A stretch of DNA of 20,644 nucleotides from CAZFCK01 sp964517355 (GCA_964517355.1 CAZFCK010000068.1:1-20644); one strand, 5' to 3'. Positions 7,607 through 16,061 are shown, counted from the first letter of the stretch. Notes: generated by a model from the sequence alone, not told the origin. Made by a program: numbers and translations.

Positions 7607-8965
7607 ATGCGCGGGCATTCTTTTGTATTCCTGTCTTGGTGCCTACTATTCCTTTTTCTGATGTCTGTTGGGGCTGAGGCCGGCACGCATCTCAACGTTC
7701 TCGTTATTGGGGTTGAAGCCAACGGTTCCAATGAGATGAACACCTCGCAATTGCTCGCGGATAACTGCGAAACGCTCTTAAAAGACAATTCCTTTCTTCC
7801 GCAACACATTCGCCGGGATTTGACGCTACGCGGTGTTGTTGTACCGGTGCGGGCAGATAGCGCCAGGACTGCCCTGCAAAAAGTCCTCCAGTTTTTTCAG
7901 CCTGATGTGGTTTTGGCCATCGACTCAGCCGAAGCAAAATCTCTGCGTTTGGTGCGCATAGCGCATAAGAATGCCGGCAATTGGACCATGGAGCGTTCAT
8001 GGAACAATAATCATGATTATTCAGAGGCAGTTCCCCTTTCGGCATTACGATCCGCCCTCCTCGCTGCGAATTTCCCTGTTGTTATCGCTGATAACGGGGA
8101 ATCAGGCTCGAGCGTAACCGAAAGCCTCCTGCAGCAGGCCATGAAGCGCTATCCCGATCTGCATGCCGGTATCATTCTTCGTACTCCGCAGATGCCCCTT
8201 TATGGAGCGAACGGCTTGATGCGCGTCCTGACGATCGTGCTTGAAGTCTTGCATCAACGAGCTGTGCGCTTCGGGATGTATGCGTTTGAACCGCTTGAAG
8301 ACGACATAACAGCCAATCTGAAGCGCATTCAGGACATTGTGAAACATATGGCGACGCGAAACGTTAACTTTCATGTGTTTCCGGAAATGGCGCTTACCGG
8401 CTTTGTCCATAAGGATTTGCCAACACTTCTGCGCAACAATCCGGAACTGAAAAGTCCCGTGGTATCTCGTTCCTTAAGGTTGCTGGCTGCCGAAACTTCA
8501 AGTTACGTGGCGGTGGGAATGCCGTTTGCAGACAATGGCGCATGGTACAACGGATACCTTGTTTTCGATCCTTCCGGAACGCTCATCTATCGATATGCGA
8601 AGAATCGTCTTTATGGGAGCGACCATACGTGGGCCAAAGCAGGACAAGGGCACCCTCTTCTCACGCTTCCTTGTGGGAACGTTGGCGTCCTCATTTGTCA
8701 CGACGTGGTTTACCCTGACTCCTATCTCTCGTTCAAGGACGCCGACGCCTTACTGATAGCAACCAACTGGATAGGCGAATCGTCCATCTTTAGTTATGTA
8801 CAGCGTTATGCTCCCGCAATTCCGGCATTGGTCAGCGACAGAAACGGCACAGAGGAGGGAATAGTTTTTCCTGGCAATACCGGCGTTCTATTGCCTGACC
8901 GAACCGTGCTGCGCCCTCGAGATTTTGGATCGGGGCTTCGCGGGGTGCTATATCTTTGCCTATGA
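7607..8965 (+). CDS. Secreted pyroglutamyl-peptidase-like/nitrilase fusion protein
   Basis: This 452-residue protein has a signal peptide (1 to about 25, hydrophobic 7-20, cleavage likely after AEA). Residues 28-220 follow the pyroglutamyl-peptidase I (peptidase C15) order: VLVIGVEANG with later NTSQLLADN, VVPV, QPDVVLAIDSAEAKSLRLVRIAHK, PLSALRSALLAANFPVVIADNGES and GIILRTPQMP. The family's catalytic Glu, Cys and His appear replaced: LRLVR for the TPER region, SSVTES for TFVCN, and ILRTP for FIHVP. Residues 222-452 form a carbon-nitrogen hydrolase (nitrilase) domain with an intact triad: E260 (FPEMALTGF), K332 (YRYAKNRLYG) and C364 (GVLICHDVVYPD). The inferred product is a periplasmic amidase/nitrilase with a non-catalytic peptide-binding module; the substrate is unknown. 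The ATG at 7607 has AAGGA at 7591-7595. Confidence 0.8.
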   Translation: MRGHSFVFLSWCLLFLFLMSVGAEAGTHLNVLVIGVEANGSNEMNTSQLLADNCETLLKDNSFLPQHIRRDLTLRGVVVPVRADSARTALQKVLQFFQPDVVLAIDSAEAKSLRLVRIAHKNAGNWTMERSWNNNHDYSEAVPLSALRSALLAANFPVVIADNGESGSSVTESLLQQAMKRYPDLHAGIILRTPQMPLYGANGLMRVLTIVLEVLHQRAVRFGMYAFEPLEDDITANLKRIQDIVKHMATRNVNFHVFPEMALTGFVHKDLPTLLRNNPELKSPVVSRSLRLLAAETSSYVAVGMPFADNGAWYNGYLVFDPSGTLIYRYAKNRLYGSDHTWAKAGQGHPLLTLPCGNVGVLICHDVVYPDSYLSFKDADALLIATNWIGESSIFSYVQRYAPAIPALVSDRNGTEEGIVFPGNTGVLLPDRTVLRPRDFGSGLRGVLYLCL

Positions 8966-9030
8966 ACTGCACGTCATTACGGTGAAAAACAAATGAGAGC
9001 ATACTGGCTTTGAAACAGGAATGCCATCAG

Positions 9031-9060
9031 CTTACGAACCTTTTGTTGAAGGTTCGTAAG
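9031..9060. terminator. 12-bp perfect hairpin after the nitrilase fusion gene
   Basis: CTTACGAACCTT (9031-9042) is the exact complement of AAGGTTCGTAAG (9049-9060), loop TTGTTG. It lies 65 bases after the stop at 8965. A T-rich run comes only about 13 bases later (TTTTATTTTG), so it may be an imperfect terminator, a 3'-end stabilising stem or an operator. Confidence 0.5.
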
Positions 9061-9246
9061 AATGTCCGAGACGTTTTATTTTGAATAATACCGTTTCCTG
9101 TCCAGAGTGTCGGCGCAAGGCACCCCCTTTCTACATTATTGGAGGAATTACCAGTCTTGGAACAATGCCAGAAGTAATGAAGTCATATGGTATCTATTTG
9201 ATATTCGAATTTCTGAGCAAGCGGAGTACTATAACATTCTGTATTT

Positions 9247-9355
9247 GTTCAAAAAATAAGGGTAAAAACGGTCGTTTTCCCGGCGTCCAGGGGCCTCCCC
9301 TGGTCGTCGTGCGGGCGCGAAAGCCCGCGACTTTATTCTTTTTTTCTTTTTCTCA
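9247..9355 (+). repeat. Dispersed T-rich terminator-like repeat, copy 1 (with inserted hairpin)
   Basis: From GTTCAAAAAATA to the T-rich tail this stretch matches the reverse complement of 16151-16230. Shared blocks include CGTTTTCCCGGCGT, GCGGGCGCGAAA and CCCGCGAC, then TTATTCTT and further T-runs. Copy 1 carries about 20 extra bases after CCCGGCGT, forming a 7-bp stem CCAGGGG/CCCCTGG (9287-9303). Confidence 0.75.
9311..9353 (+). terminator. Rho-independent terminator of the nitrilase fusion gene
   Basis: GCGGGC (9311-9316) pairs with GCCCGC (9323-9328) around a GCGAAA loop. A long T-rich tract follows at 9332-9353. It is part of the repeat at 9247-9355 and sits between convergent genes. 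Confidence 0.7.
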
Positions 9356-9383
9356 ATGGCGATGTGGCATCTTGCGACACATG

Positions 9384-9827
9384 CTAAACCTTGCGGACAA
9401 GCATGACTCCCGCCACCAGCAGAGCCACCCCGACGATGCGCGTCAAAGTGATGGGCCGCACGGGAAAGCCAAGCAAACCGAAGTGGTCCAGCAACAATGA
9501 GGCCACCATTTGTCCTGCCAAAACAAGGGCCAACATGGTGGTCGCCCCAAGTCTAGGCGCCAGAAAAATGGTTACGGAAACGAAAAACGCGCCCAGCAAG
9601 CCTCCGCTCCACTCCCAGACGCGGGTTTGGCCAATGGTGTTCATGTGCGGCCAGGGAATACGCATGAGGAGAATGTAAACAAGTAAGGCCAATGTCCCCA
9701 CTGCAAAAGAAATGCATGCCGCCACTACCGTATGATTTGTCCAATGCCGGAGAGTATTGTTAATACCTGCTTGCACAGGCATGCATATTCCCGCGACGAC
9801 GGCGAGAAGGATAAGCATTATTTTCAT
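9384..9827 (-). CDS. DMT-superfamily YdcZ (DUF606) membrane protein
   Basis: This 147-residue hydrophobic protein has about five membrane spans (near 3-22, 33-54, 70-91, 95-112 and 128-145). The N-terminal GINNTLRHWTNHTVVAACISFAVGTLALLVY resembles the opening of YdcZ/DUF606 proteins (first helix, then Asn-rich loop and a SFxVGT helix). These are small drug/metabolite-transporter-like proteins of unknown substrate. The ATG at 9825-9827 follows AAGG at about 9834-9838. It begins 69 bases after the adenylate cyclase stop on the same strand, so cotranscription is possible but the pairing is not a known functional one. Confidence 0.82.
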   Translation of the reverse strand: MKIMLILLAVVAGICMPVQAGINNTLRHWTNHTVVAACISFAVGTLALLVYILLMRIPWPHMNTIGQTRVWEWSGGLLGAFFVSVTIFLAPRLGATTMLALVLAGQMVASLLLDHFGLLGFPVRPITLTRIVGVALLVAGVMLVRKV

Positions 9828-9896
9828 GAAGAGCCTTTCTTTTTCTATGAAAGCGGGGGGCCCATCTGGTCATGCATCGGCGTTTGGGGCGCGTGC

Positions 9897-12143
9897 CTAT
9901 TTACTTTCATGAGTGAAAACATGATCCCATCCCTCTCCGGGAGGATTCTTGGCAAGCCTCGCGCATCGCTCCTGATACAAGGCATACAATTTCCGGTCAT
10001 GGAATTGGGTACGCAAGGAAGTGAGGCATTCTTGAGCAAAACGAAAATCTTGCTTTTTATAGGCTGCTAAGGCTTGCTCGAACACATTGAATTCCTCAAG
10101 ATTCATAATGTGGGTTTCTTCATGATGCGGGGTGTAAATCATTATTGGCAAAGCCTTGCCCTTTACCCTTACGGTATCGAGTTCCTGAAAGTATAATGAT
10201 GCGTCCTGGCAGGCATTGCGTATGGTTTCGCTCACAACAACACCCTGTCCATAAAATTTGGTCAGCCCTTCCAGCCGAGATGCCAAGTTTACACTGTCGC
10301 CAATGATTGTATAATCGAACAAATCTTTGGACCCCATGTTTCCCACGCGCACCATGCCGCAATGCAACCCAACTCCAATATGCAGTTCCAGGCCAAAACG
10401 CTCCATAAACATGGGGTTAAGCTTTTCCAATGCGGTATGCATGTTCATGGCGGCAAACACGGCTTTTTGTTGATGGTGGGAAGTATCTAGCGGCGCGTTC
10501 CAAAAGGCCATGATGGCATCGCCGATGAACTTGTCCAATGTACCGTCCTGTTCGGTGATGATTGCGGTCATTGGAGTGAAATAGGCTTGGAGCAATTCGC
10601 TGACCTGATGTGGAGTCAGTTTTTCACTCATGCTGGTAAAGCTGCGGATATCGGAAAAAAGGATGCTCACGATTCGCTCTTCACCGCTTAAGGAAAGCTT
10701 TTCCGGTGACTTGACAATCTGCTCCACCACGGCTTTGGAAACGTATTGTGAAAACGCCGCGTGGTAAAAGCGTTTTTCACTTTCCTCCCGCCAAAACTTC
10801 ATCAAGGTGAGCAAGGCAAAATTCACAGCCAGCGTGATGCTCGGGATAAGGGGCGAAATAAAGACTCCTTTGTTGCCGAAAGCCCATAGTGAGCCGTACC
10901 ATAAACCGCCGGCGCACCCGCAAAGCGGCAATAGGCTCCACAGAGCGCCACTCCATGTCATAAGCACCGTTGAAAGCAGCCCCAACCCAAAAACAAGAAG
11001 GACCTCGACATCTTTGAGCACATCGGGCTGGCGCCGGAAATCTTCCCGTAAAATATTATCCAGCACGGTGGCGTGAACTTCCACTCCAGGATAGATTTGA
11101 TCCAGTGGCGTGGCCCGGATATCTTTCAGTCCCGCCGCGGAGGTGCCTATGAAAACGATTTTGTTTTCGAGTGTGTTTGGCGGTAAACGCCCCATTAAGA
11201 TGTCCGCAGCGGAATAATAGGGAAATGATTCCCTTGGGCCGCGAAAATTGATGAGAAGCTGCCCACTGTTACTGAGAGGGATAATGGTTTCTCCCACTTG
11301 GAGGGAAGGCGGTTCCTGGTCCGCTTTTTCATTTCGCTTGAGCCAAAGTATGATTTGTTTTGTGGGGTATGCCTGGAGATAGGTAGCCAGGGCCAGGCAT
11401 GGATAGTAATTTCCTTTATATTCGATGAGCAACGGTGCGTGACGAATTGTGCCGTCCGGATCGGGCAAAGCGTTGAAAAAACCCGAATGGCTTACGGATT
11501 CGCCCAAGGACTTCAAATTGCAAATCACATGCGGAGCGTTAAACACGACATCTTGAGGCTGGGAAGAGTCAGGCCCGCGCATTATCGACAAATTGAGTTT
11601 GTGCAAGGCGCACTCCTTGGGCACAAACATTTTATTATCGCCGAAATCAAAGTGATACCCAAGAACAAAAGGACCGGACTTTAAGGTTTGCGCGAGGGTG
11701 AAATCGTTGTCCCTCATGCTTTCCGGGAGTCCCTGAAAGTTAATGCGCATGTTGTAGTCTTCCAACAGCTCCTCTTGTAAGACATTGAGCGAGGTGCGGT
11801 CCTGTTCGGAAAAAACCATATCCAGGCCTATGCTTTCAGCGCCCAGTTCCTTAATGCCGTTTAACAGCTTGGCGATACGGTATCGTGGCCAGGGCCATTG
11901 CCCCAATTGCTGCAGGCTGGCGTCATCGATGTCCACAATGACGGGCACACCGCTGGTTGTTTGGCTGTGTTCCCACCGAAAAAAGGAGTCATAGAGCTTG
12001 GTGTCCAGGTACACGAAAAAAATCGGACGGATGGCATACACCACGGCCATAATCAGAGAGAGACCAATGCCCGAAAGGAGCAACACCGCCCTTCCCCGCT
12101 CCAGGCGCCGCCAGAATGAAATGAAAGCCTTCAGAATGTTCAT
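9897..12143 (-). CDS. CHASE2-domain class III adenylate cyclase
   Basis: This 748-residue membrane sensor cyclase would make cAMP from ATP. There is an N-terminal membrane span (19-42), an extracytoplasmic CHASE2 domain (about 43-375, with VIVDIDDASLQQLGQWPWPR and FIGTSAAGLKDIRATPLD), then three spans (about 379-398, 402-420 and 427-447). A class III cyclase domain follows (488-672). Metal-binding D498 (FSDIRSF) and D542 (GDAIMAF) are present, as are K538, T612 in FDYTIIGD at the base-specifying position, and N619/R623 (SVNLASRLE), consistent with adenylate rather than guanylate cyclase. The C-terminal tail (680-745) has a TPR-like helix, FEQALAAYKKQDFRFAQECL, often found in this subfamily. 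The start ATG at 12141-12143 has only a weak upstream GAGAACGG. What CHASE2 senses here is unknown. Confidence 0.92.
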   Translation of the reverse strand: MNILKAFISFWRRLERGRAVLLLSGIGLSLIMAVVYAIRPIFFVYLDTKLYDSFFRWEHSQTTSGVPVIVDIDDASLQQLGQWPWPRYRIAKLLNGIKELGAESIGLDMVFSEQDRTSLNVLQEELLEDYNMRINFQGLPESMRDNDFTLAQTLKSGPFVLGYHFDFGDNKMFVPKECALHKLNLSIMRGPDSSQPQDVVFNAPHVICNLKSLGESVSHSGFFNALPDPDGTIRHAPLLIEYKGNYYPCLALATYLQAYPTKQIILWLKRNEKADQEPPSLQVGETIIPLSNSGQLLINFRGPRESFPYYSAADILMGRLPPNTLENKIVFIGTSAAGLKDIRATPLDQIYPGVEVHATVLDNILREDFRRQPDVLKDVEVLLVFGLGLLSTVLMTWSGALWSLLPLCGCAGGLWYGSLWAFGNKGVFISPLIPSITLAVNFALLTLMKFWREESEKRFYHAAFSQYVSKAVVEQIVKSPEKLSLSGEERIVSILFSDIRSFTSMSEKLTPHQVSELLQAYFTPMTAIITEQDGTLDKFIGDAIMAFWNAPLDTSHHQQKAVFAAMNMHTALEKLNPMFMERFGLELHIGVGLHCGMVRVGNMGSKDLFDYTIIGDSVNLASRLEGLTKFYGQGVVVSETIRNACQDASLYFQELDTVRVKGKALPIMIYTPHHEETHIMNLEEFNVFEQALAAYKKQDFRFAQECLTSLRTQFHDRKLYALYQERCARLAKNPPGEGWDHVFTHESK

Positions 12144-12503
12144 AACCGTTCTCGGGTGTATGGTGTTGGAGCATTATGTCCATGAAGGGGATACAACTAC
12201 TGCCGGTATCTCTCTGTGTGGAGAAAACATTCCGGGAGAACCCGTAACGCTGCTGTTTCCATCCGCAAGACGTACCGCATCAGCGCCTACTAGAGCATTT
12301 TACGCTTGAAATGATCGCTTAACGGCGGGCAAAGCCCGCCTGCAATCATTGCAGAGCCGTTTAACTTTTTCAAAGGTTAAATGCTCTAGCCTCCGCTGCA
12401 AGAGATTATTCCTCAGCCCCCCTTTCCAAGATTACGCAAGATGTCGTTCCGGTATTATTACTTTGCGTCATTATTGATTGAAGCACAAGTGGTTAGCGCA
12501 ACT
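12144..12503. other. Intergenic region between acyltransferase and cyclase genes
   Basis: Holds the long AGAGCATTT repeat (12291-12388). The flanks 12144-12290 and 12389-12503 show no recognisable gene, promoter or tRNA. On the minus strand this separates the LPS cluster from the cyclase. Confidence 0.5.
12291..12388. repeat. AGAGCAT hairpin repeat, long multi-stem copy
   Basis: TAGAGCATTT (12291-12300) pairs with AAATGCTCTA (12379-12388), enclosing three inner stems. These are AATGAT/ATCATT, the perfect GGCGGGC-AAA-GCCCGCC (12324-12340), and TTAAC-GTTAA with an ACTTTTTCAAAG core near the right end. Its right 25 bases match 7566-7590 at 21 positions. It lies in the gap between the minus-strand acyltransferase and cyclase genes and may end or attenuate transcription. 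Confidence 0.65.
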
Positions 12504-13385
12504 TTATTGTTGTGTGGGAGGGCGGGTTTTCCAGCGTTTGTGCATCCAAAACCACTGGTCGGGGAAACGGTGGATATATCGCTCCACGGCCTGGGTGTAA
12601 AAAACGGCAACCTGTTCTAAACGTTGCGCCTGAGAGCCCGTTAGGTGTTCCGTATGCAAAGGGGCTTCAAGATACAGTGCATAGCGCCCTGTTGGCGTGC
12701 GTACAAGAAAAACAGGCCAGACAACAGCTTTGGCGCGCAGGGCAAGCAGGGCGGGGCCGGCATTCACCGCAGCGACATCCTTAAGAAAAGGGAGGAAAAT
12801 CGCTTCCTTGGTTTGGGCATTGTGGTCCACCAAAAATGCGCAGGCTCCACCTTGTTTTAGTATTCGCAATACCTTGGAGGCAGCGCCGCGGTGCCCGATG
12901 ATGGAAACGCCGGGACGCCCCCGTTGCCGCCGCATGAGTTGGTTCAACGCGGCATCGCGTCCCTCGCGGACCACAATAGCCTTAGCGGGGCGCGGCATGA
13001 AGAGTTGCAGGATGCCGGCCAACAATTCCCAGGCGCCCAGGTGCGCGCAAGCCAATACGACGGGGCCTTTGCTCTCCTGCAGATCCCGTAATCGATCCGG
13101 CGTGCGGATTTCCAACTGGTCCCGAACGAAACGCCAATCCACGAGCCTGGTGAGAAACGCTTCGCAGAATGACCGCCCGGTGTGCATAAAACTTTGCTTT
13201 GCAATCTGTTGGGCCGAAGAGAGAGGCAGTTCCAAATGGTTGGCCACCATTTCCGTGGCCATTTTTCGTCGAAAAGGCAAACACCACCATAAAAGACGAC
13301 CCACGAAGCGTCCGAGAATGGAAACTCCGCCGAACCCGAATCGCTCTCCTGCAAGAGCCGCTGCCTGGAAAAGAAATTCGCGCAT
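12504..13385 (-). CDS. Lipid A biosynthesis acyltransferase (LpxL/HtrB family)
   Basis: This 293-residue inner-membrane acyltransferase would add a secondary acyl chain to Kdo-lipid A or a precursor. The HX4E catalytic motif is H115-E120 (AHLGAWE). It shows the family context RSFCEAFL, GHRGAASKVLRILKQGG, FLVDHNAQTKEAIFLPF and PVFLVRTPTGRYALYLEAP, ending with RFPDQWFWMHKRWKTRP, typical of LpxL-type enzymes. The N-terminus is weakly hydrophobic (1-36). It starts 9 bases after the DUF374 gene stop and is the third gene of the msbA unit. Which acyl chain and position is used cannot be told from the sequence. Confidence 0.9.
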   Translation of the reverse strand: MREFLFQAAALAGERFGFGGVSILGRFVGRLLWWCLPFRRKMATEMVANHLELPLSSAQQIAKQSFMHTGRSFCEAFLTRLVDWRFVRDQLEIRTPDRLRDLQESKGPVVLACAHLGAWELLAGILQLFMPRPAKAIVVREGRDAALNQLMRRQRGRPGVSIIGHRGAASKVLRILKQGGACAFLVDHNAQTKEAIFLPFLKDVAAVNAGPALLALRAKAVVWPVFLVRTPTGRYALYLEAPLHTEHLTGSQAQRLEQVAVFYTQAVERYIHRFPDQWFWMHKRWKTRPPTQQ

Positions 13386-13394
13386 GAGGGCTGC

Positions 13395-14033
13395 TTACGT
13401 TAAGTGAAGCATCTGATATTCGAGCTTCTGCTGCTCCTCTTCCAGCCTTGCGTCATCCAGATCGCCGGGCTCCAGGCCGTAAGGCTTGCCGACAATTATT
13501 CGGCAATGCGTCCCGGGAAAAGGCAGTTGGAACTGATCCCAGGCTTTTTTAAATATTTTTTTGCGGGCAATATAAATCCGAATGGGCACCAGCAGGGCAT
13601 CGCACTTGTGTGCCAGATATACGGCCCCTTCTTTAACTTTGTGCCTGGGTCCGCGAGGACCGTCCACCGTCACGACTCCTATCATGTTTTCCTTGAGCAT
13701 CATTTTTCGCGTGGTGATGAGCGCTTTGACTCCACCCCGCGACTTGGAACCACGAGCCGTAACAAGCCCAAGACCTTGGAGCAGTCTGGCCATTACTTCT
13801 CCATCACTGCTTTGGCTCACAATGGCGACGAAACGACAGTCTCCCATATGTCGCAGATACGGCAGACAAAACGTTTCATCATGAAAATGAGCGAAAACGA
13901 GTTTTTTGCCCTGAGCCCTGGCCTGCTCCACCCCTTTCCAGCCGCGCACTTCGTAACGCATAGAGGCCTCCCATAGTTTGTACAGGGCGACCATGGGGGC
14001 GGAATACAACGATACCGGGATAAGATTATTCAT
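13395..14033 (-). CDS. DUF374 family protein (lysophospholipid acyltransferase-like)
   Basis: This 212-residue protein of the DUF374 family shows HFHDET (49-54), the motif ARGSKSRGG (93-101) and VDGPRGPRHKVKEGAVYLA (123-141). These proteins are related to glycerolipid acyltransferases and commonly sit in lipid A/LPS clusters; substrate unknown. The start is set at ATG 14033, with AAGG six bases upstream, 29 bases after the msbA stop at 14063. A longer frame to 14114 would overlap msbA by about 50 bases and begins with a non-conserved basic stretch, so I reject it. Context (msbA upstream, LpxL-like downstream) supports a role in lipid A modification or transport. Confidence 0.85.
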   Translation of the reverse strand: MNNLIPVSLYSAPMVALYKLWEASMRYEVRGWKGVEQARAQGKKLVFAHFHDETFCLPYLRHMGDCRFVAIVSQSSDGEVMARLLQGLGLVTARGSKSRGGVKALITTRKMMLKENMIGVVTVDGPRGPRHKVKEGAVYLAHKCDALLVPIRIYIARKKIFKKAWDQFQLPFPGTHCRIIVGKPYGLEPGDLDDARLEEEQQKLEYQMLHLT

Positions 14034-14062
14034 ATTCAACCTTGTTGATCCGTTGTTGCGGC

Positions 14063-15829
14063 TTATTGATTTGTATCGAATTGCATAGCGTAAAGTTTTG
14101 CATACAGGGGGCATGTCTCGAGCAATTTGTCGTGCGGTCCCTGATCCACTATGCGCCCGTTTTCCATTACCAAGATCCGGTCGGACGAAAGCACTGTGGA
14201 AAGCCTGTGAGCTATGACGATGCTTGTTCGCCCTTGCATGAGATTTTCAAGAGCCAATTGTACGATACGCTCGGATTCGGTGTCCAGAGCGCTGGTGGCT
14301 TCGTCCAGGATCAACAGCGGCGGATTTTTGACCAAAGCCCGGGCAATGGTCAAACGCTGCTTTTGCCCCCCGGAAAGTTTGACGCCGCGTTCCCCGATGA
14401 CCGTTGCGTATCCCTCCGGGAGTGCGGTGACGAATTCATGCGCATATGCGGCGCGGCAGGCCTGCTCCACCACTCTCTGGTCAACGACATTTTGGCCATA
14501 GGCCACGTTTTCGCTGACACTGGCATTAAAAAGAAAACTTTCTTGAGAAACAATTCCAAGCTGTCTGCGTAAAGAGGAAAGCGTATATTCTTGCAATAGG
14601 CGCTTATTGAGTCTGACAACACCTTGTCTGGGTTCATAAAAACGAGGGATCAGGTTTACCAGCGTGGTTTTGCCCGAACCGCTGGGCCCCACGATGGCCA
14701 GACGTTCACCTGCGCGAAGGGTGAAGCTGACGGCGTTGAGGGCCGGCGTTTCGTCATCGTCATAATTGAACGTCACGTTGTCAAAATGCAATTCATTGAA
14801 TTCACCTGAAAAATGAATGTTGCCGCTTTGCTCCACAGTGAGTTGCGGAGAATCCAGAACATGGAACACACGTTCTGCGCCCGCAAGTGCCGCCTGGATG
14901 TCGGAATTCGCGTTGGATAATTTTTTAATGGGTTCATAAAGCATAATCAACGCGGTGATAAAGGAGAAAAAAGTGCCTGGCGTGGATTCCCCGCTGATAA
15001 CTTTATACCCCCCGTATCCAATAACCAGGCCGACGCCCACAGCGCCGATGAGCTCCATGACTCGTGAAGAGAGTTCGGAATAGATGATCTCCTTTTCCGC
15101 AATGCGCACCAGCCTGTTATTTTCCCCACTAAAGCGTTCAGCCTCCACATGTTCCGAGGCAAAGGCTTTGACCACGCGGATACCGCTGAAAATTTCCTGC
15201 AACACCGTGGAAATGTCCGCCAGTTTGATTTGGTTGCGGCGTCCGTATTTTCGAAGTTTACGAGCGAAATAAAAAAATGGGTAAATGGCCAGCGGCAGCA
15301 CAAGCATGGCCCAGATGGCCAATTGCCAATCGCGATAGAAAACCACGGCAATCAGGCCCACCATTGTCAACAGCTGGCGCAACATCATGACTATTGCCGG
15401 CATGCTCATGCGAATCTGCAAGACATCATTGATGACGCGGCTCATGAGCATACCCACCTGGTTCTCTTCGAAAAATGAAACAGGGAGAAAGACTATTTTG
15501 TTGTAAAGATCATTGCGCAGATCTTCCAATACGCGCAACGCACTCGATTTCATGAAAAAATTTTGCATGTACTGAAAAGCGCCTTTTACCACGATCAAGA
15601 GCACATAGGCGAAAGGGATCACCATCAATGCATCTGCGTCCTTACGGATGAAGATATCGTCCAGAGCTGGTTGCACGAGGAAGGCCGCCGCCCCCGTGCA
15701 GGCTGCAACGATGCACATTGAAATGGAACCCCAGACAACGCGCAACGTATAGGGGCGGAAATAGCTCAAGCAACGCTTTAACAATGGCCAACTTTGTGCG
15801 GCATTTTCAGAATCGAGAAAACGTTTCAT
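14063..15829 (-). CDS. msbA: Lipid A export ABC transporter ATP-binding/permease protein MsbA
   Basis: This 588-residue half-transporter flips lipid A-core across the inner membrane. The N-terminal membrane domain (about 20-315) has six spans in the type IV exporter pattern; the C-terminal domain (340-580) is an ATPase. Walker A is GPSGSGKT at 381-388, Q-loop Q429, signature LSGGQ 485-489, Walker B LLILDE 505-510, and the switch histidine H541. The length fits MsbA (about 580-600). The ATG at 15827-15829 has no strong Shine-Dalgarno, only AAAGAAAA. It leads the unit msbA-DUF374-lpxL-like. A minus-strand promoter candidate lies at 16026-16055. An MsbA-like exporter of another lipid or drug is possible, but the LPS neighbours favour lipid A. 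Confidence 0.88.
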   Translation of the reverse strand: MKRFLDSENAAQSWPLLKRCLSYFRPYTLRVVWGSISMCIVAACTGAAAFLVQPALDDIFIRKDADALMVIPFAYVLLIVVKGAFQYMQNFFMKSSALRVLEDLRNDLYNKIVFLPVSFFEENQVGMLMSRVINDVLQIRMSMPAIVMMLRQLLTMVGLIAVVFYRDWQLAIWAMLVLPLAIYPFFYFARKLRKYGRRNQIKLADISTVLQEIFSGIRVVKAFASEHVEAERFSGENNRLVRIAEKEIIYSELSSRVMELIGAVGVGLVIGYGGYKVISGESTPGTFFSFITALIMLYEPIKKLSNANSDIQAALAGAERVFHVLDSPQLTVEQSGNIHFSGEFNELHFDNVTFNYDDDETPALNAVSFTLRAGERLAIVGPSGSGKTTLVNLIPRFYEPRQGVVRLNKRLLQEYTLSSLRRQLGIVSQESFLFNASVSENVAYGQNVVDQRVVEQACRAAYAHEFVTALPEGYATVIGERGVKLSGGQKQRLTIARALVKNPPLLILDEATSALDTESERIVQLALENLMQGRTSIVIAHRLSTVLSSDRILVMENGRIVDQGPHDKLLETCPLYAKLYAMQFDTNQ

Positions 15830-16025
15830 GGATTTTCTTTATTGAATTTCGATGTTCGGAGAAGGCAGTTCGAAGGGAAAACTGAACCCCACCATATGGG
15901 GCGATACGACTGGCACAAACGCCAGCCGCCCACAATCAGTTGCCCATCGGTTTCTCCCTTTAAAAAATTTCATTAATTACAGTTGAATATGCGGATGTTT
16001 TTCTTGCCTATAGGCACATAACAAA

Positions 16026-16055
16026 AATAAAGCAATGTGGGTTGGTTGTTGTCAA
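16026..16055 (-). promoter_or_regulatory. Candidate sigma70 promoter for msbA operon
   Basis: On the minus strand, a consensus TTGACA (16050-16055) is followed by an 18-base spacer and TTTATT (16026-16031). The leader to msbA would be about 190 bases. Confidence 0.45.
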
Positions 16056-16061
16056 AAGGCG

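Larger units (their letters stand above)
8966..9383. other. Convergent intergenic region with hairpins and a dispersed repeat
   Basis: About 420 bases between the plus-strand nitrilase fusion gene and the minus-strand YdcZ-like gene. It holds a 12-bp hairpin (9031-9060) and the repeat/terminator at 9247-9355. An open frame starting near 9081 (CPEC near its N-terminus) runs through the repeat and the terminator, with no ribosome binding site, and is not credible as a gene. Confidence 0.5.

Noticed and set aside
9081..9500. Plus-strand open frame of 139 codons with a CPEC near its start
   Set aside because: It begins at TTG with no ribosome binding site, runs through a terminator and the dispersed repeat, and overlaps the 3' end of the YdcZ-like gene on the other strand.
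12697..13407. 236-codon plus-strand open frame antisense to the LpxL-like gene
   Set aside because: Composition is rich in Arg, Pro and Ser, typical of a shadow frame, with no motifs; the opposite strand encodes a complete acyltransferase.
14034..14114. N-terminal extension of the DUF374 gene
   Set aside because: It would overlap the msbA end and lacks family similarity; ATG 14033 has a well-placed AAGG.
15880..15975. Three-codon minigene (ATG GGC AAC TGA) with GGGAG in the minus-strand msbA leader
   Set aside because: Such short start-stop runs occur by chance, and nothing else supports translation.
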